Source: Enterobacter sp. JUb54 (GTDB lineage: Bacteria > Pseudomonadota > Gammaproteobacteria > Enterobacterales > Enterobacteriaceae). From it: a stretch of DNA of 64,000 nt. Position 1 is the first letter of the stretch, and the number at the start of each line of letters is the position of its first letter. The stretch is taken from the NCBI RefSeq assembly GCF_014298075.1, contig NZ_CP060418.1, positions 3,162,001-3,226,000 on the forward strand. Reading direction: 5' to 3'. The notes below the pieces were generated by a model. The model ran no database searches. It was not told where the DNA came from and saw only the letters and a list, made by a program, of their open reading frames with translations. Position numbers and translations under genes: made by a program. Of the stretch, positions 1 through 12,123 are shown piece after piece.

Positions 1-785
1 CCTTCGCGACGTAAAGTCACATCCATCACCCCCTGCAGCAGCGGGAACGACGTCGTAAACAGCGCTTCCGGCATCGGGTGTGTCTCGAGCCATTTTTCGA
101 ACAGCTGTGCCGCCGCTTCGCGTTCAAAGCTGTTGGCGTACAGATACTGGACTTCACGCGGATCGTCATTCCACGCGGTGCGGAAGCCCTGCTCACGCAG
201 GAAGCTCACCGACAGCTCCGGTAAGGCACCAAGATACAGGACGCTTTCACCCGGGAACTTACGCAGTTCGGCGGCAAGCATTTCCGCATCATCCTGATCG
301 GCACCCACCACGCTGGTGAAGTGTTCACGATCGAGCGCGCGGTCCAGGGCGACAATCGGGAAGGGATCGTTCGCCCAGCGCTGATAGAACGGATGCTCTG
401 GTGGAAGTGACGTCGAGACGATAATCGCATCCACCTGGCGCTGTAGCAGATGCTCGATACAGCGCATTTCGTTGTCAGGCTGATCTTCCGAGCAGGCAAT
501 CAGCAACTGATAGCCGCGCTGACGCGCCTGACGCTCCAGGTAGTTAGCAATGCGGGTATAGCTGGTATTTTCCAGATCGGGAATAACCAGGCCAATAGAA
601 CGCGTGCGTCCTGCACGTAAGCCAGCAGCAACCGCATTTGGGTGATAGTTATGTTCACGAACAACGGCCATCACTTTTTCGACCGTTTTGTCGCTCACGC
701 GGTACTGCTTCGCTTTACCGTTAATCACATAGCTAGCGGTGGTTCGCGAGACACCGGCCAGCCGGGCGATTTCATCCAGTTTCAC
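1..785 (-). CDS. cra: Catabolite repressor/activator Cra (FruR), C-terminus cut off by window edge
   Basis: LacI/GalR-family regulator that controls carbon flow between glycolysis and gluconeogenesis and is released from DNA by fructose phosphates. The frame starts at a GTG codon (reverse complement of 783-785), as in E. coli, and reads [20 protein letters not shown], the N-terminal helix-turn-helix, followed by the periplasmic-binding-protein-like effector domain. About 261 residues are visible and stay collinear with E. coli Cra (334 aa) up to VTLRREG at the edge, so roughly 70 C-terminal residues lie outside. It is downstream of ilvIH and in the same direction, as in E. coli, with a terminator between them. 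Confidence 0.96.
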   Translation of the reverse strand, partial: MKLDEIARLAGVSRTTASYVINGKAKQYRVSDKTVEKVMAVVREHNYHPNAVAAGLRAGRTRSIGLVIPDLENTSYTRIANYLERQARQRGYQLLIACSEDQPDNEMRCIEHLLQRQVDAIIVSTSLPPEHPFYQRWANDPFPIVALDRALDREHFTSVVGADQDDAEMLAAELRKFPGESVLYLGALPELSVSFLREQGFRTAWNDDPREVQYLYANSFEREAAAQLFEKWLETHPMPEALFTTSFPLLQGVMDVTLRRE

Positions 786-911
786 AATTGCCCCTTGGGT
801 AATAAGTACGGAACATAACCTTTCTTCAGCTATGGATTCATTTTGATAACATCTAAACGCAGAATAGTTAGCGCGGCAACCGGTTTTGTCTACAGTTCCT
901 ACCGATTTCGC

Positions 912-948
912 AAAAAAATAACCCGACAAATTGTGTCGGGCTATTTTT
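912..948 (-). terminator. Terminator between ilvH and cra
   Basis: An inverted repeat (CCCGACA at 922-928, TGTCGGG at 934-940) is flanked by A-rich and T-rich runs, so it would form a rho-independent terminator on either strand. On the minus strand it sits just after the ilvH stop codon and separates ilvIH from cra. Confidence 0.85.
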
Positions 949-965
949 ACGTCAGTTTCAGGGAC

Positions 966-1457
966 TCAGCGCATTATTTTGTCGCCGCGCGACAGCCCGA
1001 CGACACCCGATCGTGCCACTTCGACGATTCGCGCCACGTCACGCAGTGAAGCGAGGAAGGCATCCAGTTTATCGCTGGTGCCCACCAGCTGAACGGTATA
1101 AATCGACGGGGTCACATCGATGATCTGCCCACGGAAAATTTCCGTGTTGCGTTTCACCTCTTCCCGGCCAAAACCGCTCGCCTGCACCTTCACCAGCATG
1201 ATTTCACGCTCAACGTGCGAGTTCTGCCCGAGTTCGCTGACGCGCAGCACATCCACCAGCTTATGCAGCTGCTTTTCAATCTGCTCGATCGCTTTCTCGT
1301 CGCCGACGGTCTGAATGGTCATTCTGGAGAGCGTTGGATCGTCTGTCGGCGCCACCGTCAGGCTTTCAATGTTGTATCCGCGCTGCGCAAAGAGCCCGAT
1401 GACGCGCGACAAGGCGCCCGATTCGTTTTCCAGTAATACAGATAATATCCGGCGCAT
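966..1457 (-). CDS. ilvH: Acetolactate synthase III regulatory (small) subunit
   Basis: Small subunit of acetohydroxyacid synthase III. It activates the IlvI catalytic subunit and gives valine feedback inhibition in branched-chain amino-acid synthesis, in the cytoplasm. The start at [14 protein letters not shown] gives 163 aa, the E. coli length. The N-terminal ACT domain (about residues 1-75) is clear from [21 protein letters not shown] in part and the SLTVAPTDD segment. An upstream in-frame ATG exists but lies inside ilvI. The start codon is right after the ilvI stop, so translation is likely coupled. Confidence 0.97.
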   Translation of the reverse strand: MRRILSVLLENESGALSRVIGLFAQRGYNIESLTVAPTDDPTLSRMTIQTVGDEKAIEQIEKQLHKLVDVLRVSELGQNSHVEREIMLVKVQASGFGREEVKRNTEIFRGQIIDVTPSIYTVQLVGTSDKLDAFLASLRDVARIVEVARSGVVGLSRGDKIMR

Positions 1458-1459
1458 AA

Positions 1460-3184
1460 TCAGGTTCTCTCCGTTTTGCTCAACCACATCTCATCCATGC
1501 CGCCGCCGCGGATATGCATGGGATACACATGCTCGCTGCCATCGACCATCACATCCACGAAGACCAGACGGTTATTACGCACCTGCTCCAGCGCCTCGGC
1601 CAGCTTAGACTCCAGCTCTTGTGGTTCGCTGATTCGGATCCCCACATGGCCATAGGCTTCTGCAACCCGGACGAAATCCGGTAGCGACTCCATATAGGAT
1701 TGTGAATGACGGCCGGAATAGATCATATCCTGCCACTGTTTCACCATCCCGAGATAGCGGTTGTTGAGGTTCAGCACCAGCACCGGCAGCTCGTACTGCA
1801 GCGCGGTAGACAGCTCCTGAATATTCATCTGGATGCTGCCATCGCCGGTCACGCAAACCACGGTCTCCGCCGGCAGAGCCATCTTCACGCCGAGCGCGGC
1901 GGGTAAGCCGAAGCCCATCGTGCCGAGGCCGCCGGAGTTAATCCAACGTCGTGGTTTGTCGAACGGATAATAAAGCGCGGCGAACATCTGATGCTGGCCC
2001 ACATCGGACGCCACATAGGCGTCGCCATTGGTCAGGCGCCAGATGGTCTCGATCACCGCCTGCGGTTTGATCTTGTCGCTTTGCGTGTCGTATTGCAGAC
2101 AGTGACGCGCGCGCCACTGTTCGATCTGCTGCCACCAGTCGCGGATCTCATCCAGCGGCTGTTGCGCCTCTTCCTGCTCCAGCAGTTCGAGCATTTGTTC
2201 CAGCACCAGACGGGCATCGCCGACGATCGGGACATCCGCCGGCACCGTTTTAGAGATCGACGTAGGATCGATATCAATATGCAGCACCGTGGCATTCGGG
2301 CAGTACTTGGCCAGATTGTTGGTGGTGCGATCGTCAAAACGCACGCCGACGGCGAAAATCACGTCGGAATGATGCATAGTCATATTCGCTTCGTAGGTAC
2401 CGTGCATCCCCAGCATGCCTAACGCCTGCGGATGGGTCGCCGGGAAAGCTCCGAGGCCCATCAGCGACGAGGCCACCGGCAGGTTCAGTTTTTCCACCAG
2501 GGTACGCAGCTGCGGCTCGCATTGGGCGTTAATCGCCCCGCCGCCGACATAGACAACCGGATGCTTCGCCGCAACCAGCGTCTGCAGGGCGCGCTTGATT
2601 TGCCCTTTGTGACCGCTGGTGGTCGGGTTATAGGAACGCATGCTGACGCTGTCCGGCCACGCGTACGGCAGTTTGTTTGCCGGGTTGAGGATATCTTTTG
2701 GTAAATCTACCACCACCGGACCCGGACGGCCGCTGGCCGCCAGCCAGAACGCTTTTTTCAGCACGCCGGGGATGTCTTCCGTCTGCTTAACCAGGAAGCT
2801 GTGTTTCACAACCGGTCGGGAGATACCGACCATGTCACACTCCTGGAAGGCATCATAACCAATCAGCGAGGTCGCCACCTGCCCGGAGAGGATCACCAGC
2901 GGGACGGAATCCATGTATGCCGTTGCAATGCCGGTAATGGCGTTGGTCGCGCCCGGGCCAGACGTCACCAGGACGACGCCCACTTCACCGGTCGCACGAG
3001 CAAGGCCGTCCGCCATATGCACCGCCGCCTGCTCGTGGCGAACCAGAATATGGTCGATACCGCCAAGGGTATGCAACGCATCATAGATATCGAGGACCGC
3101 GCCCCCGGGGTAACCGAATACTTGCTTGACGCCCTGATCGACAAGCGATTGGACGACCATCTCGGCTCCTGACAACATCTCCAT
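1460..3184 (-). CDS. ilvI: Acetolactate synthase III catalytic (large) subunit
   Basis: Catalytic subunit of acetohydroxyacid synthase III, a thiamine-diphosphate and FAD enzyme making 2-acetolactate or 2-aceto-2-hydroxybutyrate, the first common step to valine, leucine and isoleucine. It has 574 aa, the E. coli length. Visible are the N-terminal TPP-binding domain with [14 protein letters not shown] and catalytic Glu in [13 protein letters not shown], the FAD-binding middle domain, and the C-terminal TPP/Mg motif [12 protein letters not shown] followed by NNRYLG. It is first in the ilvIH operon. The upstream gap carries an Lrp-like palindrome, fitting the known Lrp control of ilvIH. Confidence 0.97.
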   Translation of the reverse strand: MEMLSGAEMVVQSLVDQGVKQVFGYPGGAVLDIYDALHTLGGIDHILVRHEQAAVHMADGLARATGEVGVVLVTSGPGATNAITGIATAYMDSVPLVILSGQVATSLIGYDAFQECDMVGISRPVVKHSFLVKQTEDIPGVLKKAFWLAASGRPGPVVVDLPKDILNPANKLPYAWPDSVSMRSYNPTTSGHKGQIKRALQTLVAAKHPVVYVGGGAINAQCEPQLRTLVEKLNLPVASSLMGLGAFPATHPQALGMLGMHGTYEANMTMHHSDVIFAVGVRFDDRTTNNLAKYCPNATVLHIDIDPTSISKTVPADVPIVGDARLVLEQMLELLEQEEAQQPLDEIRDWWQQIEQWRARHCLQYDTQSDKIKPQAVIETIWRLTNGDAYVASDVGQHQMFAALYYPFDKPRRWINSGGLGTMGFGLPAALGVKMALPAETVVCVTGDGSIQMNIQELSTALQYELPVLVLNLNNRYLGMVKQWQDMIYSGRHSQSYMESLPDFVRVAEAYGHVGIRISEPQELESKLAEALEQVRNNRLVFVDVMVDGSEHVYPMHIRGGGMDEMWLSKTERT

Positions 3185-3577
3185 GGTTTGCCTCCAGGCT
3201 TATTGTTTTTAACGACAGCAGAAGTCAATTTCCGCGCGTTCGCACAAGGCCGGGAATCGTCGCCCGGCCTTGAGGTGAATGGACTGCGTGTCATTACCAT
3301 AACTGCTCGCCAACGGGCAGGCAATTAGCCACCTCAGAGGCGCACAGGCCATCAAAAGCATAAAAGATAACAATTTGATATGAATCGTGGTTAAAAGCTT
3401 CGTAAACCAGAAGCGTGCGTGGGCATTACTCGGATAAATAGTCTGTTGGCAGAAAATCATCCATTTTTCACCTGGCATTCGGCAGACCCGCCGGCGGCAA
3501 ACAGAATAATATTCTGCATTTTTTGGATTTTGTCACACAACGCGAGAGCAGTTACTCCCGTTTGTGTCACTGAACAT
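3185..3577. promoter_or_regulatory. ilvIH upstream regulatory region (393 bp)
   Basis: AT-rich gap between the ilvI start and the leuO stop. In E. coli this position holds the ilvIH promoter and a series of Lrp sites. I see one strong candidate Lrp site (separate entry) and a likely minus-strand promoter zone around 3360-3400. I see no credible gene; an open frame at 3209-3478 has no recognisable protein character. Confidence 0.6.
3502..3516. promoter_or_regulatory. Candidate Lrp-binding site
   Basis: The 15-bp sequence CAGAATAATATTCTG is a perfect palindrome about a central A and fits the published Lrp consensus (YAGHAWATTWTDCTR). It is about 320 bp upstream of the ilvI start codon, in the range of the distal upstream Lrp sites of E. 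coli ilvIH. Confidence 0.6.
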
Positions 3578-4543
3578 TTAGCGCTGACAAATGCTCACCA
3601 GCAATTCTTCCATCCACTGATGTCCTTTATCTTTCCCGGCCGCATCATGCCATGAAATATAGCAGGTACGACTGTTTACCTTCAGCGGTAATGGCAATAG
3701 CTGTAGCCCCAGCTTTTCCGCGTGCTCATTCGCCAGCCAGCGTGGTGCTATCGCGACCATATTCGTTTGCGACACCACATTTAATACGCTGACCATCGCA
3801 TTTCCCTGATAAGCAATGCGCGCCTGTTTATTCACCGAGCTATACCATGGCAGACTAAACGACGCGAAGCGATCCAGCGCAACAACCGCATGTTCTTCTT
3901 GATAAATATCCGTTTCCGATAGCGGACCAGAAATACGCGGGTGTTTATTACTGGCGACTAATACCATTTCATCTTTAAATAATGGCACACAGGAAAACTC
4001 CGGGCGACGAAACTCTTCATAACCGATAACAAATTCAATTTCCTGATAACGTAAATGATGCTCTGTATCTTTATTAAGTGAAGCCTTAAAAATTAAATGA
4101 ATATTCGGCGCCACGGCATTTACTTTATTAAAAATAATTGAAGTCAAATAGTTATCCAGAGGACTACAGACGCACAGCGTAAATACCCGCTCACTACTGA
4201 CCGGTTCAAAACCAGAGCCCGGAAGTTCATTCTGCACCAGTTGCAACGCCTGACGTACTGAGCCGAACAGCTGGAATGCGCGTGCAGTCGGTTGAATCCC
4301 CCGCCCATAGCGAACAAACAACTCATCGTTAAACATCACCTTCAGACGTGCGACAGCGTTACTCACTGCGGGCTGAGACATGCCGAGCGATTGCGCCGCA
4401 CGGGTAATATTTTGCTCCTGCATGACGGCATCAAAAACCGTCAATAGATTAAGATCGACGGTTCTGAGTTGTGGCTTAACGATTTCCCCCTCAGGGGCGG
4501 ATTTAGGTTCAGCAGTTTCAATAATCATATCCAGGTCCACCAT
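3578..4543 (-). CDS. leuO: LysR-type transcriptional regulator LeuO
   Basis: LeuO is a LysR-family DNA-binding protein that antagonises H-NS silencing and controls stress and virulence genes and the leuABCD region. The protein is clearly LeuO: winged helix [21 protein letters not shown], then a LysR effector domain ending in [16 protein letters not shown]. The start chosen ([13 protein letters not shown]) has an AAAAGGGAA ribosome site and gives 321 aa against 314 in E. coli. A further upstream ATG at 4576 and the downstream MIIETAEP are alternatives; the N-terminal tail before the helix-turn-helix is poorly conserved. Confidence 0.94.
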   Translation of the reverse strand: MVDLDMIIETAEPKSAPEGEIVKPQLRTVDLNLLTVFDAVMQEQNITRAAQSLGMSQPAVSNAVARLKVMFNDELFVRYGRGIQPTARAFQLFGSVRQALQLVQNELPGSGFEPVSSERVFTLCVCSPLDNYLTSIIFNKVNAVAPNIHLIFKASLNKDTEHHLRYQEIEFVIGYEEFRRPEFSCVPLFKDEMVLVASNKHPRISGPLSETDIYQEEHAVVALDRFASFSLPWYSSVNKQARIAYQGNAMVSVLNVVSQTNMVAIAPRWLANEHAEKLGLQLLPLPLKVNSRTCYISWHDAAGKDKGHQWMEELLVSICQR

Positions 4544-5094
4544 TACGCGAAATTCCCTTTTCAAAAAACATGGCAAGTAGTATTGAAAATATCATTTACC
4601 ATACATATGTCATTTGCAAAAGGGTACGGATGCATTTTAGGAATATATCAAACGCTATAAGTAAGCGCGGTTAACCTGAACGGCCATTATCTTAAAATCC
4701 CGCACCGCCATAACCATATCGTTCACTTTATGATATTAAGTGTACTCATAACCCATAGAGATAAACAACACCACCATCCGTTAACTATAATTTAAGCGCC
4801 ATTAAATCATGCAGCGAAACCCTGTCTGAAATTAACACTCCATTATCATTGATGAGGTTTTGTTATCCATGGAGAAATATTCAATGAAAGAATAATTCCA
4901 TAACATTCATCAAGATACCTTCATTCAAAAACCATCAGGCGCTATGTGTGGAATGATAATAACTTTCGCCAACAACTTTGAATTTTCTTATCCGTCTCGC
5001 TGATAGAAAAACGATCGTCGGTAAAAAGGCCTCATCATCAGCACAATTAGCTAATCAATCCCGGCGGCGAAAAGCGCTTTTTCTTGTCCAAGGG
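4544..5094. promoter_or_regulatory. leuO-leuL intergenic region
   Basis: About 550 bp without a gene, visibly AT-rich against its flanks, with several short runs of A and T. In Salmonella and E. coli this interval carries the leuO promoter and AT-rich H-NS/LeuO sites used in the ilvIH-leuO-leuABCD relay; composition and position suggest the same here. No conserved operator could be pinpointed by eye. Confidence 0.5.
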
Positions 5095-5123
5095 TTGACA
5101 TCAAAAGACGTATCCAGTAACTC
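5095..5123 (+). promoter_or_regulatory. leuLABCD promoter
   Basis: A perfect -35 hexamer TTGACA (5095-5100) is followed after 17 bp by TAACTC (5118-5123) as a weak -10. The surrounding bases (TATCCAGTAACTCTAA) match the E. coli leu operon promoter from memory. Confidence 0.8.
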
Positions 5124-5158
5124 TAAGAGCATAACGATTTCATCTGGAGCATGACGCA

Positions 5159-5245
5159 ATGATTCGCACTACTCGTTTCATCAGCCTACTACTACTAAAC
5201 GCATCCACTATGCGCGGTAGGCTGTTGGGCGACGTTCAGCGTTAA
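5159..5245 (+). CDS. leuL: leu operon leader peptide
   Basis: A 28-codon leader ORF reads MIRTTRFISLLLLNASTMRG and ends VQR. It contains four consecutive leucine codons, all the rare CTA, the hallmark of LeuL. Ribosome stalling on these codons when Leu-tRNA is scarce prevents formation of the downstream terminator. A TCTGGAG ribosome site lies about 10 bases upstream. The length and LLLLNA core match E. coli LeuL. Confidence 0.92.
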   Translation: MIRTTRFISLLLLNASTMRGRLLGDVQR

Positions 5246-5270
5246 GTCATCTTCCAGCAAGACTATAAAA

Positions 5271-5296
5271 CCCGCGCCATTGCGCGGGTTTTTTTA
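5271..5296 (+). terminator. leu operon attenuator
   Basis: CCCGCGC (5271-5277) pairs with GCGCGGG (5282-5288) and is followed by seven T residues. It lies between leuL and leuA and is the rho-independent terminator of the attenuation control. Confidence 0.92.
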
Positions 5297-5341
5297 TGCT
5301 CGTCAGCAAGGCGCCCAGGACACCGATTAAGGATCTAAACC

Positions 5342-8004
<2,663 letters not shown>

Positions 8005-8006
8005 TC

Positions 8007-9407
8007 ATGGCGAAGACCTTATACGAAAAGTTGTTTGATGCTCACGTGGTTTATGAAGCTCAAAACGAAACCCCGCTGCTGTACATCGACCGCCATCTGG
8101 TGCACGAAGTCACCTCCCCGCAGGCCTTCGACGGCCTGCGCGCGCACAACCGCCCGGTACGTCAGCCGGGTAAAACCTTCGCCACCATGGATCACAACGT
8201 CTCCACCCAGACCAAAGACATCAATGCGTCCGGTGAAATGGCACGAATTCAGATGCAGGAACTGATCAAGAACTGCAAAGAGTTCGGCGTGGAGCTGTAT
8301 GACCTGAACCACCCGTATCAGGGCATCGTCCACGTGATGGGCCCGGAGCAAGGGGTTACCCTGCCGGGGATGACCATCGTCTGCGGCGACTCCCATACTG
8401 CGACCCACGGTGCATTTGGTGCGCTGGCCTTCGGCATCGGCACCTCTGAAGTTGAGCACGTGCTGGCGACGCAGACCCTGAAACAGGGCCGTGCCAAAAC
8501 CATGAAAATTGCCGTTAACGGCAAAGCGGCGCCGGGCATCACCGCCAAAGATATCGTGCTGGCGATCATCGGTAAAACCGGCAGCGCCGGCGGTACCGGT
8601 CACGTTGTGGAGTTCTGCGGTGAAGCCATTCGCGATCTGAGCATGGAAGGTCGTATGACCCTGTGCAATATGGCGATTGAGATGGGTGCCAAAGCAGGCC
8701 TGGTCGCGCCGGACGCAACCACCTTTAACTACGTCAAAGGCCGTCTGCATGCACCGAAAGGCGAGGATTTTGACGCCGCGGTGAAATACTGGGAAACCCT
8801 GCAAACCGACGCTGACGCCACATTTGATACCGTGGTGACCCTGCAGGCTGAAGAGATTGCCCCGCAGGTGACCTGGGGAACCAACCCGGGCCAGGTGATT
8901 TCCGTCACCGATATGATCCCCGACCCGGCCTCTTTCGCCGATCCGGTCGAACGCGCCAGTGCGGAAAAAGCACTGGCCTATATGGGCCTGAAGCCGGGTA
9001 TCCCGTTAACCGACGTGGCTATCGATAAAGTATTTATCGGCTCCTGCACCAACTCACGTATTGAAGATTTACGCGCCGCGGCAGAGATCGCCAAAGGGCG
9101 CAAAGTCGCGCCGGGCGTGCAGGCATTAGTGGTTCCAGGCTCTGGCCCGGTAAAAGCGCAGGCAGAAGCCGAAGGGCTGGATAAGATTTTCATCGACGCC
9201 GGCTTTGAATGGCGCCTGCCGGGCTGCTCCATGTGCCTGGCGATGAACAACGACCGCCTGAACCCGGGCCAGCGCTGCGCCTCAACCAGCAACCGTAACT
9301 TTGAAGGCCGTCAGGGCCGCGGCGGACGTACCCACTTAGTCAGCCCGGCAATGGCCGCCGCTGCCGCCGTTACCGGTCACTTCGCCGACATCCGCGACAT
9401 CAAATAA
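8007..9407 (+). CDS. leuC: 3-isopropylmalate dehydratase large subunit
   Basis: Iron-sulfur isomerase subunit which, with LeuD, converts 2-isopropylmalate to 3-isopropylmalate. It has 466 aa as in E. coli. Aconitase-family features include the [4Fe-4S] cysteines in GSCTNSR and [10 protein letters not shown], the DHN motif near residue 60, and the [12 protein letters not shown] segment. Third gene of leuABCD. Confidence 0.98.
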   Translation: MAKTLYEKLFDAHVVYEAQNETPLLYIDRHLVHEVTSPQAFDGLRAHNRPVRQPGKTFATMDHNVSTQTKDINASGEMARIQMQELIKNCKEFGVELYDLNHPYQGIVHVMGPEQGVTLPGMTIVCGDSHTATHGAFGALAFGIGTSEVEHVLATQTLKQGRAKTMKIAVNGKAAPGITAKDIVLAIIGKTGSAGGTGHVVEFCGEAIRDLSMEGRMTLCNMAIEMGAKAGLVAPDATTFNYVKGRLHAPKGEDFDAAVKYWETLQTDADATFDTVVTLQAEEIAPQVTWGTNPGQVISVTDMIPDPASFADPVERASAEKALAYMGLKPGIPLTDVAIDKVFIGSCTNSRIEDLRAAAEIAKGRKVAPGVQALVVPGSGPVKAQAEAEGLDKIFIDAGFEWRLPGCSMCLAMNNDRLNPGQRCASTSNRNFEGRQGRGGRTHLVSPAMAAAAAVTGHFADIRDIK

Positions 9408-9417
9408 GGAAACCATC

Positions 9418-10023
9418 ATGGCAGAGAAATTTACCCAACATACGGGCCTGGTGGTTCCGCTGGATGCCGCAAACGTCGATACCGATGCGATCATTCCCAA
9501 GCAGTTCCTGCAGAAAGTCACGCGTACCGGCTTTGGCGCACACCTGTTCAATGACTGGCGTTTTCTCGACGATCAGGGGCAGCAGCCTAACCCGGAATTT
9601 GTCCTGAACTTTCCGCAGTATAAAGGTGCCTCGATTCTGCTGGCGCGGGAAAACTTCGGCTGCGGCTCATCCCGTGAGCATGCGCCCTGGGCATTGACGG
9701 ACTACGGCTTTAAAGTGGTTATAGCTCCCAGCTTCGCCGATATCTTTTACGGCAACAGCTTCAACAACCAGCTGCTGCCGGTCACGCTGAGCGACGAGCA
9801 GGTCGATGAACTGTTTGCGCTGGTGCTGGCCAACCCTGGCATCAGCTTTGAGGTCGACCTGGAGTCCGAAGTGGTGAAAGCGGGTGATAAATCCTACCGC
9901 TTTAGCATCGACACCTTCCGCCGCCACTGCATGCTCAACGGTCTCGATAGCATCGGCCTGACGCTGCAGCACGAAGCGGCAATCTCAGCCTACGAGAACA
10001 AGCTGCCGGCCTTCATGAACTAA
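9418..10023 (+). CDS. leuD: 3-isopropylmalate dehydratase small subunit
   Basis: Swivel-domain subunit of isopropylmalate isomerase, working with LeuC. It has 201 aa as in E. coli. The substrate-binding loop [15 protein letters not shown] and the motif [12 protein letters not shown] near the N-terminus are typical. Last gene of the leu operon, followed by a strong terminator. Confidence 0.98.
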   Translation: MAEKFTQHTGLVVPLDAANVDTDAIIPKQFLQKVTRTGFGAHLFNDWRFLDDQGQQPNPEFVLNFPQYKGASILLARENFGCGSSREHAPWALTDYGFKVVIAPSFADIFYGNSFNNQLLPVTLSDEQVDELFALVLANPGISFEVDLESEVVKAGDKSYRFSIDTFRRHCMLNGLDSIGLTLQHEAAISAYENKLPAFMN

Positions 10024-10042
10024 CCACGCCGCTGATTACCCT

Positions 10043-10070
10043 GCCCGGTCCCATGACCGGGCATTTTTTT
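10043..10070 (+). terminator. leuABCD terminator
   Basis: GCCCGGTC (10043-10050) pairs with GACCGGGC (10055-10062), followed by a run of seven T residues. It separates the leu operon from the aroD-type gene that starts 17 bp later. Confidence 0.93.
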
Positions 10071-10086
10071 ACCGATGGATCCTACA

Positions 10087-10842
10087 ATGACAAAAGCGAT
10101 AACCGTAAAAAACATCACCTTTCAGGAAGGGACGACGCTGATTTGCGTTCCGCTGATCGGTAAAACCCTCGACGAGCTGAAAACGCATGCCCGCACACTG
10201 GCTGACGCCGGCGCCGATCTTATCGAATGGCGCGTCGATCACTTTACCGGCGTCCGGGACGACGAACAGATCCGCCTGGCGCTGACGGAGATCCGCCAGC
10301 AACTCGCGACGATCCCGCTGCTGTTCACCTTTCGCAGCCACAAAGAGGGCGGCGAAACGGAACTCGATGATGACGCCTACTTTGCGCTCAACCGTCTGGC
10401 CGTCGCCAGCGGGCTGGTCGATCTGATTGATATTGAGCTTTTCAATGAGGAAACGCAGATTCGGGCATTGGTCGCTGAGGCCCATGCTGCCGGGGTGAAA
10501 GTGATCATGAGCAACCATGATTTCCAGAAAACGCCGCCGCAGAATGAGATAGTCGACCGGCTGTGCCGGATGCAGGAACTGGGCGCCGATTTGCCCAAAA
10601 TAGCGGTCATGCCGCAGTCGCCGCAGGACGTGCTGACGCTCCTCGGCGCAACGCTGACCATGAAAGAACAGCACGCCACCCGCCCGTTAATCACCATGTC
10701 GATGGGAAAAATGGGCGGTGTGAGCCGGGTTACCGGGCGCCTGTTCGGATCGGCGATGACCTTCGGCAGCGTAGGCCAGGCCTCCGCGCCAGGGCAGATT
10801 GCCGTCGGCAAGCTGCGGGAGCTGATGGATATTCTTTCCTGA
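10087..10842 (+). CDS. aroD: Type I 3-dehydroquinate dehydratase
   Basis: Converts 3-dehydroquinate to 3-dehydroshikimate via a Schiff base. The 251-aa protein has the class I residues: Glu in LIEWRVDHF, catalytic His in MSNHDFQKTP, Schiff-base Lys in LPKIAVMPQ, Arg in VSRVTGRLFGS, and SAPGQI near the C-terminus. From memory it is only moderately similar to E. coli AroD (about half the residues). In E. coli aroD lies far away beside ydiB, so this may be either the aroD of this organism or a second paralogue. The start at MTKAITVK is preferred over the ATG at 10075 because of a GGA-containing site 8 bases upstream. Confidence 0.85.
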   Translation: MTKAITVKNITFQEGTTLICVPLIGKTLDELKTHARTLADAGADLIEWRVDHFTGVRDDEQIRLALTEIRQQLATIPLLFTFRSHKEGGETELDDDAYFALNRLAVASGLVDLIDIELFNEETQIRALVAEAHAAGVKVIMSNHDFQKTPPQNEIVDRLCRMQELGADLPKIAVMPQSPQDVLTLLGATLTMKEQHATRPLITMSMGKMGGVSRVTGRLFGSAMTFGSVGQASAPGQIAVGKLRELMDILS

Positions 10843-10872
10843 GCCTGGTGCCTGTGTATCGTTCCTGATCGA

Positions 10873-10906
10873 GATGCCGCATCGCCGTAGTCCACGATAC
10901 GGCATC
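10873..10906. terminator. Convergent hairpin between aroD and setA
   Basis: GATGCCG (10873-10879) and CGGCATC (10900-10906) form an inverted repeat with inner pairing potential, in the 68-bp gap between two convergent genes. There is no clear T-run, so bidirectional termination is only suggested. Confidence 0.45.
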
Positions 10907-10910
10907 AGGA

Positions 10911-12095
10911 CTAGATATCTTTGACTTTGCTGGTCAGGAACAGCGTCAGTACCGAAATCACCGCAATGGCCCAGTAGACGCTGGCGTGACCGTAGCTTTG
11001 CGACAGCGCCCCTTGCAGCACGCCCGCCAGAATCACCCCGGTCGAAATACTGTTGGTAAACAGCGTGGTCGCCGCTCCCGCCCGTCCCGGCATCAGGTCC
11101 TGAAACCACAGCATGCCGATCCCGGCGACAATCCCGATAAATATGGCATTGAACAGCTGCAGCGCCAGCAGCGCGGTACGATGGTGAAACAGGATCAGGC
11201 CGATATAAAACAGCACGCCGGCCGCCACCGCCGCCACCATCATTTTGCGTTTGCCCCAGCGCTTCACATAGTAGCCCGCCAGAATCATCGCCGGGATTTC
11301 CAGCCCGGCCGCCGTCCCCATCAGGATCCCGGCGAGACTGTCCGGCAAACCGAGGTCGCTGCTGATCCACAGCGGCATATCGATGATATACATGGTGTTG
11401 CAGGTCCACATCAGCGTCGAGGCGATAAACAGCATACGCACGTTTTTATCCTGCCATCCTCCCGCCGGTAGCGCCGCGCCGTCCGTTTCCGAAGGCTGCT
11501 CCACCCGCGCCACCGAGGGCAGCTTCACGGCGATCAGCGCCAGACTGATCACGAAAATACCGGCAGCAATCGAGAACATGGTGGTAAAGCCGTAATTCAG
11601 CGCCAGCATAAAGGCCAGCGGCGGCCCGATAACCCACGCCAGCGACAGCTGAGCACGCATCACCGAGCTGAACATCACCACTTCCCGCGCCGAGCTGTCG
11701 GCATATTCCCGCGCCAGGGCAAACAGCTGCGGCATCGCGGCATTGGCGATCGACGCCAGCATTACGCCGCAGGTGATCAGGGTTAAGTAGTGGCGATTGA
11801 AGGCAAACAACAGGGCGTTACCCACCGCCATCAGGCAGCAGAACATGATCAGCCGACGGCGATCGCCCTGGCTGTCGGATCGTTTTGCCAGCGCCAGACT
11901 TACCGCAATCCCGGCAATAGCGTTAACGGTATAAAACAGGCCGATCCAAAACGGTTGTGCGCCCACTTCGCGGCTGAGGAACAGGCTAAGGGTGGGAGCC
12001 TGAAGCGCGCCCGCAATGCCCATCATAAACGCGACCAGCATAAAAGCCGCGTAGACGCCGTTCAGCCGCCGTCCCATCGTCATTAACCACAGCAT
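10911..12095 (-). CDS. setA: Sugar efflux transporter A
   Basis: Major-facilitator sugar efflux pump of the SET family, 394 aa (392 in E. coli), with about 12 hydrophobic segments. It exports glucosides and related sugars and helps relieve glucose-phosphate stress. Nearly every segment matches E. coli SetA, for example FLSREVGAQPFWIGLFYTVN and GIGMLWFQDLMPGRAGAAT. It lies directly downstream of sgrS on the same strand, as in E. coli, where it is part of the SgrR regulon. AAGGACATGAC provides a ribosome site for the chosen start. Confidence 0.96.
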   Translation of the reverse strand: MLWLMTMGRRLNGVYAAFMLVAFMMGIAGALQAPTLSLFLSREVGAQPFWIGLFYTVNAIAGIAVSLALAKRSDSQGDRRRLIMFCCLMAVGNALLFAFNRHYLTLITCGVMLASIANAAMPQLFALAREYADSSAREVVMFSSVMRAQLSLAWVIGPPLAFMLALNYGFTTMFSIAAGIFVISLALIAVKLPSVARVEQPSETDGAALPAGGWQDKNVRMLFIASTLMWTCNTMYIIDMPLWISSDLGLPDSLAGILMGTAAGLEIPAMILAGYYVKRWGKRKMMVAAVAAGVLFYIGLILFHHRTALLALQLFNAIFIGIVAGIGMLWFQDLMPGRAGAATTLFTNSISTGVILAGVLQGALSQSYGHASVYWAIAVISVLTLFLTSKVKDI

Positions 12096-12123
12096 GTCAT
12101 GTCCTTAAAGCACGCGAAGAAAC

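Noticed and set aside
3209-3478. Open frame of 89 codons upstream of ilvI
   Set aside because: It sits in the ilvIH regulatory gap, overlaps likely Lrp/promoter sequence, and the protein resembles nothing.
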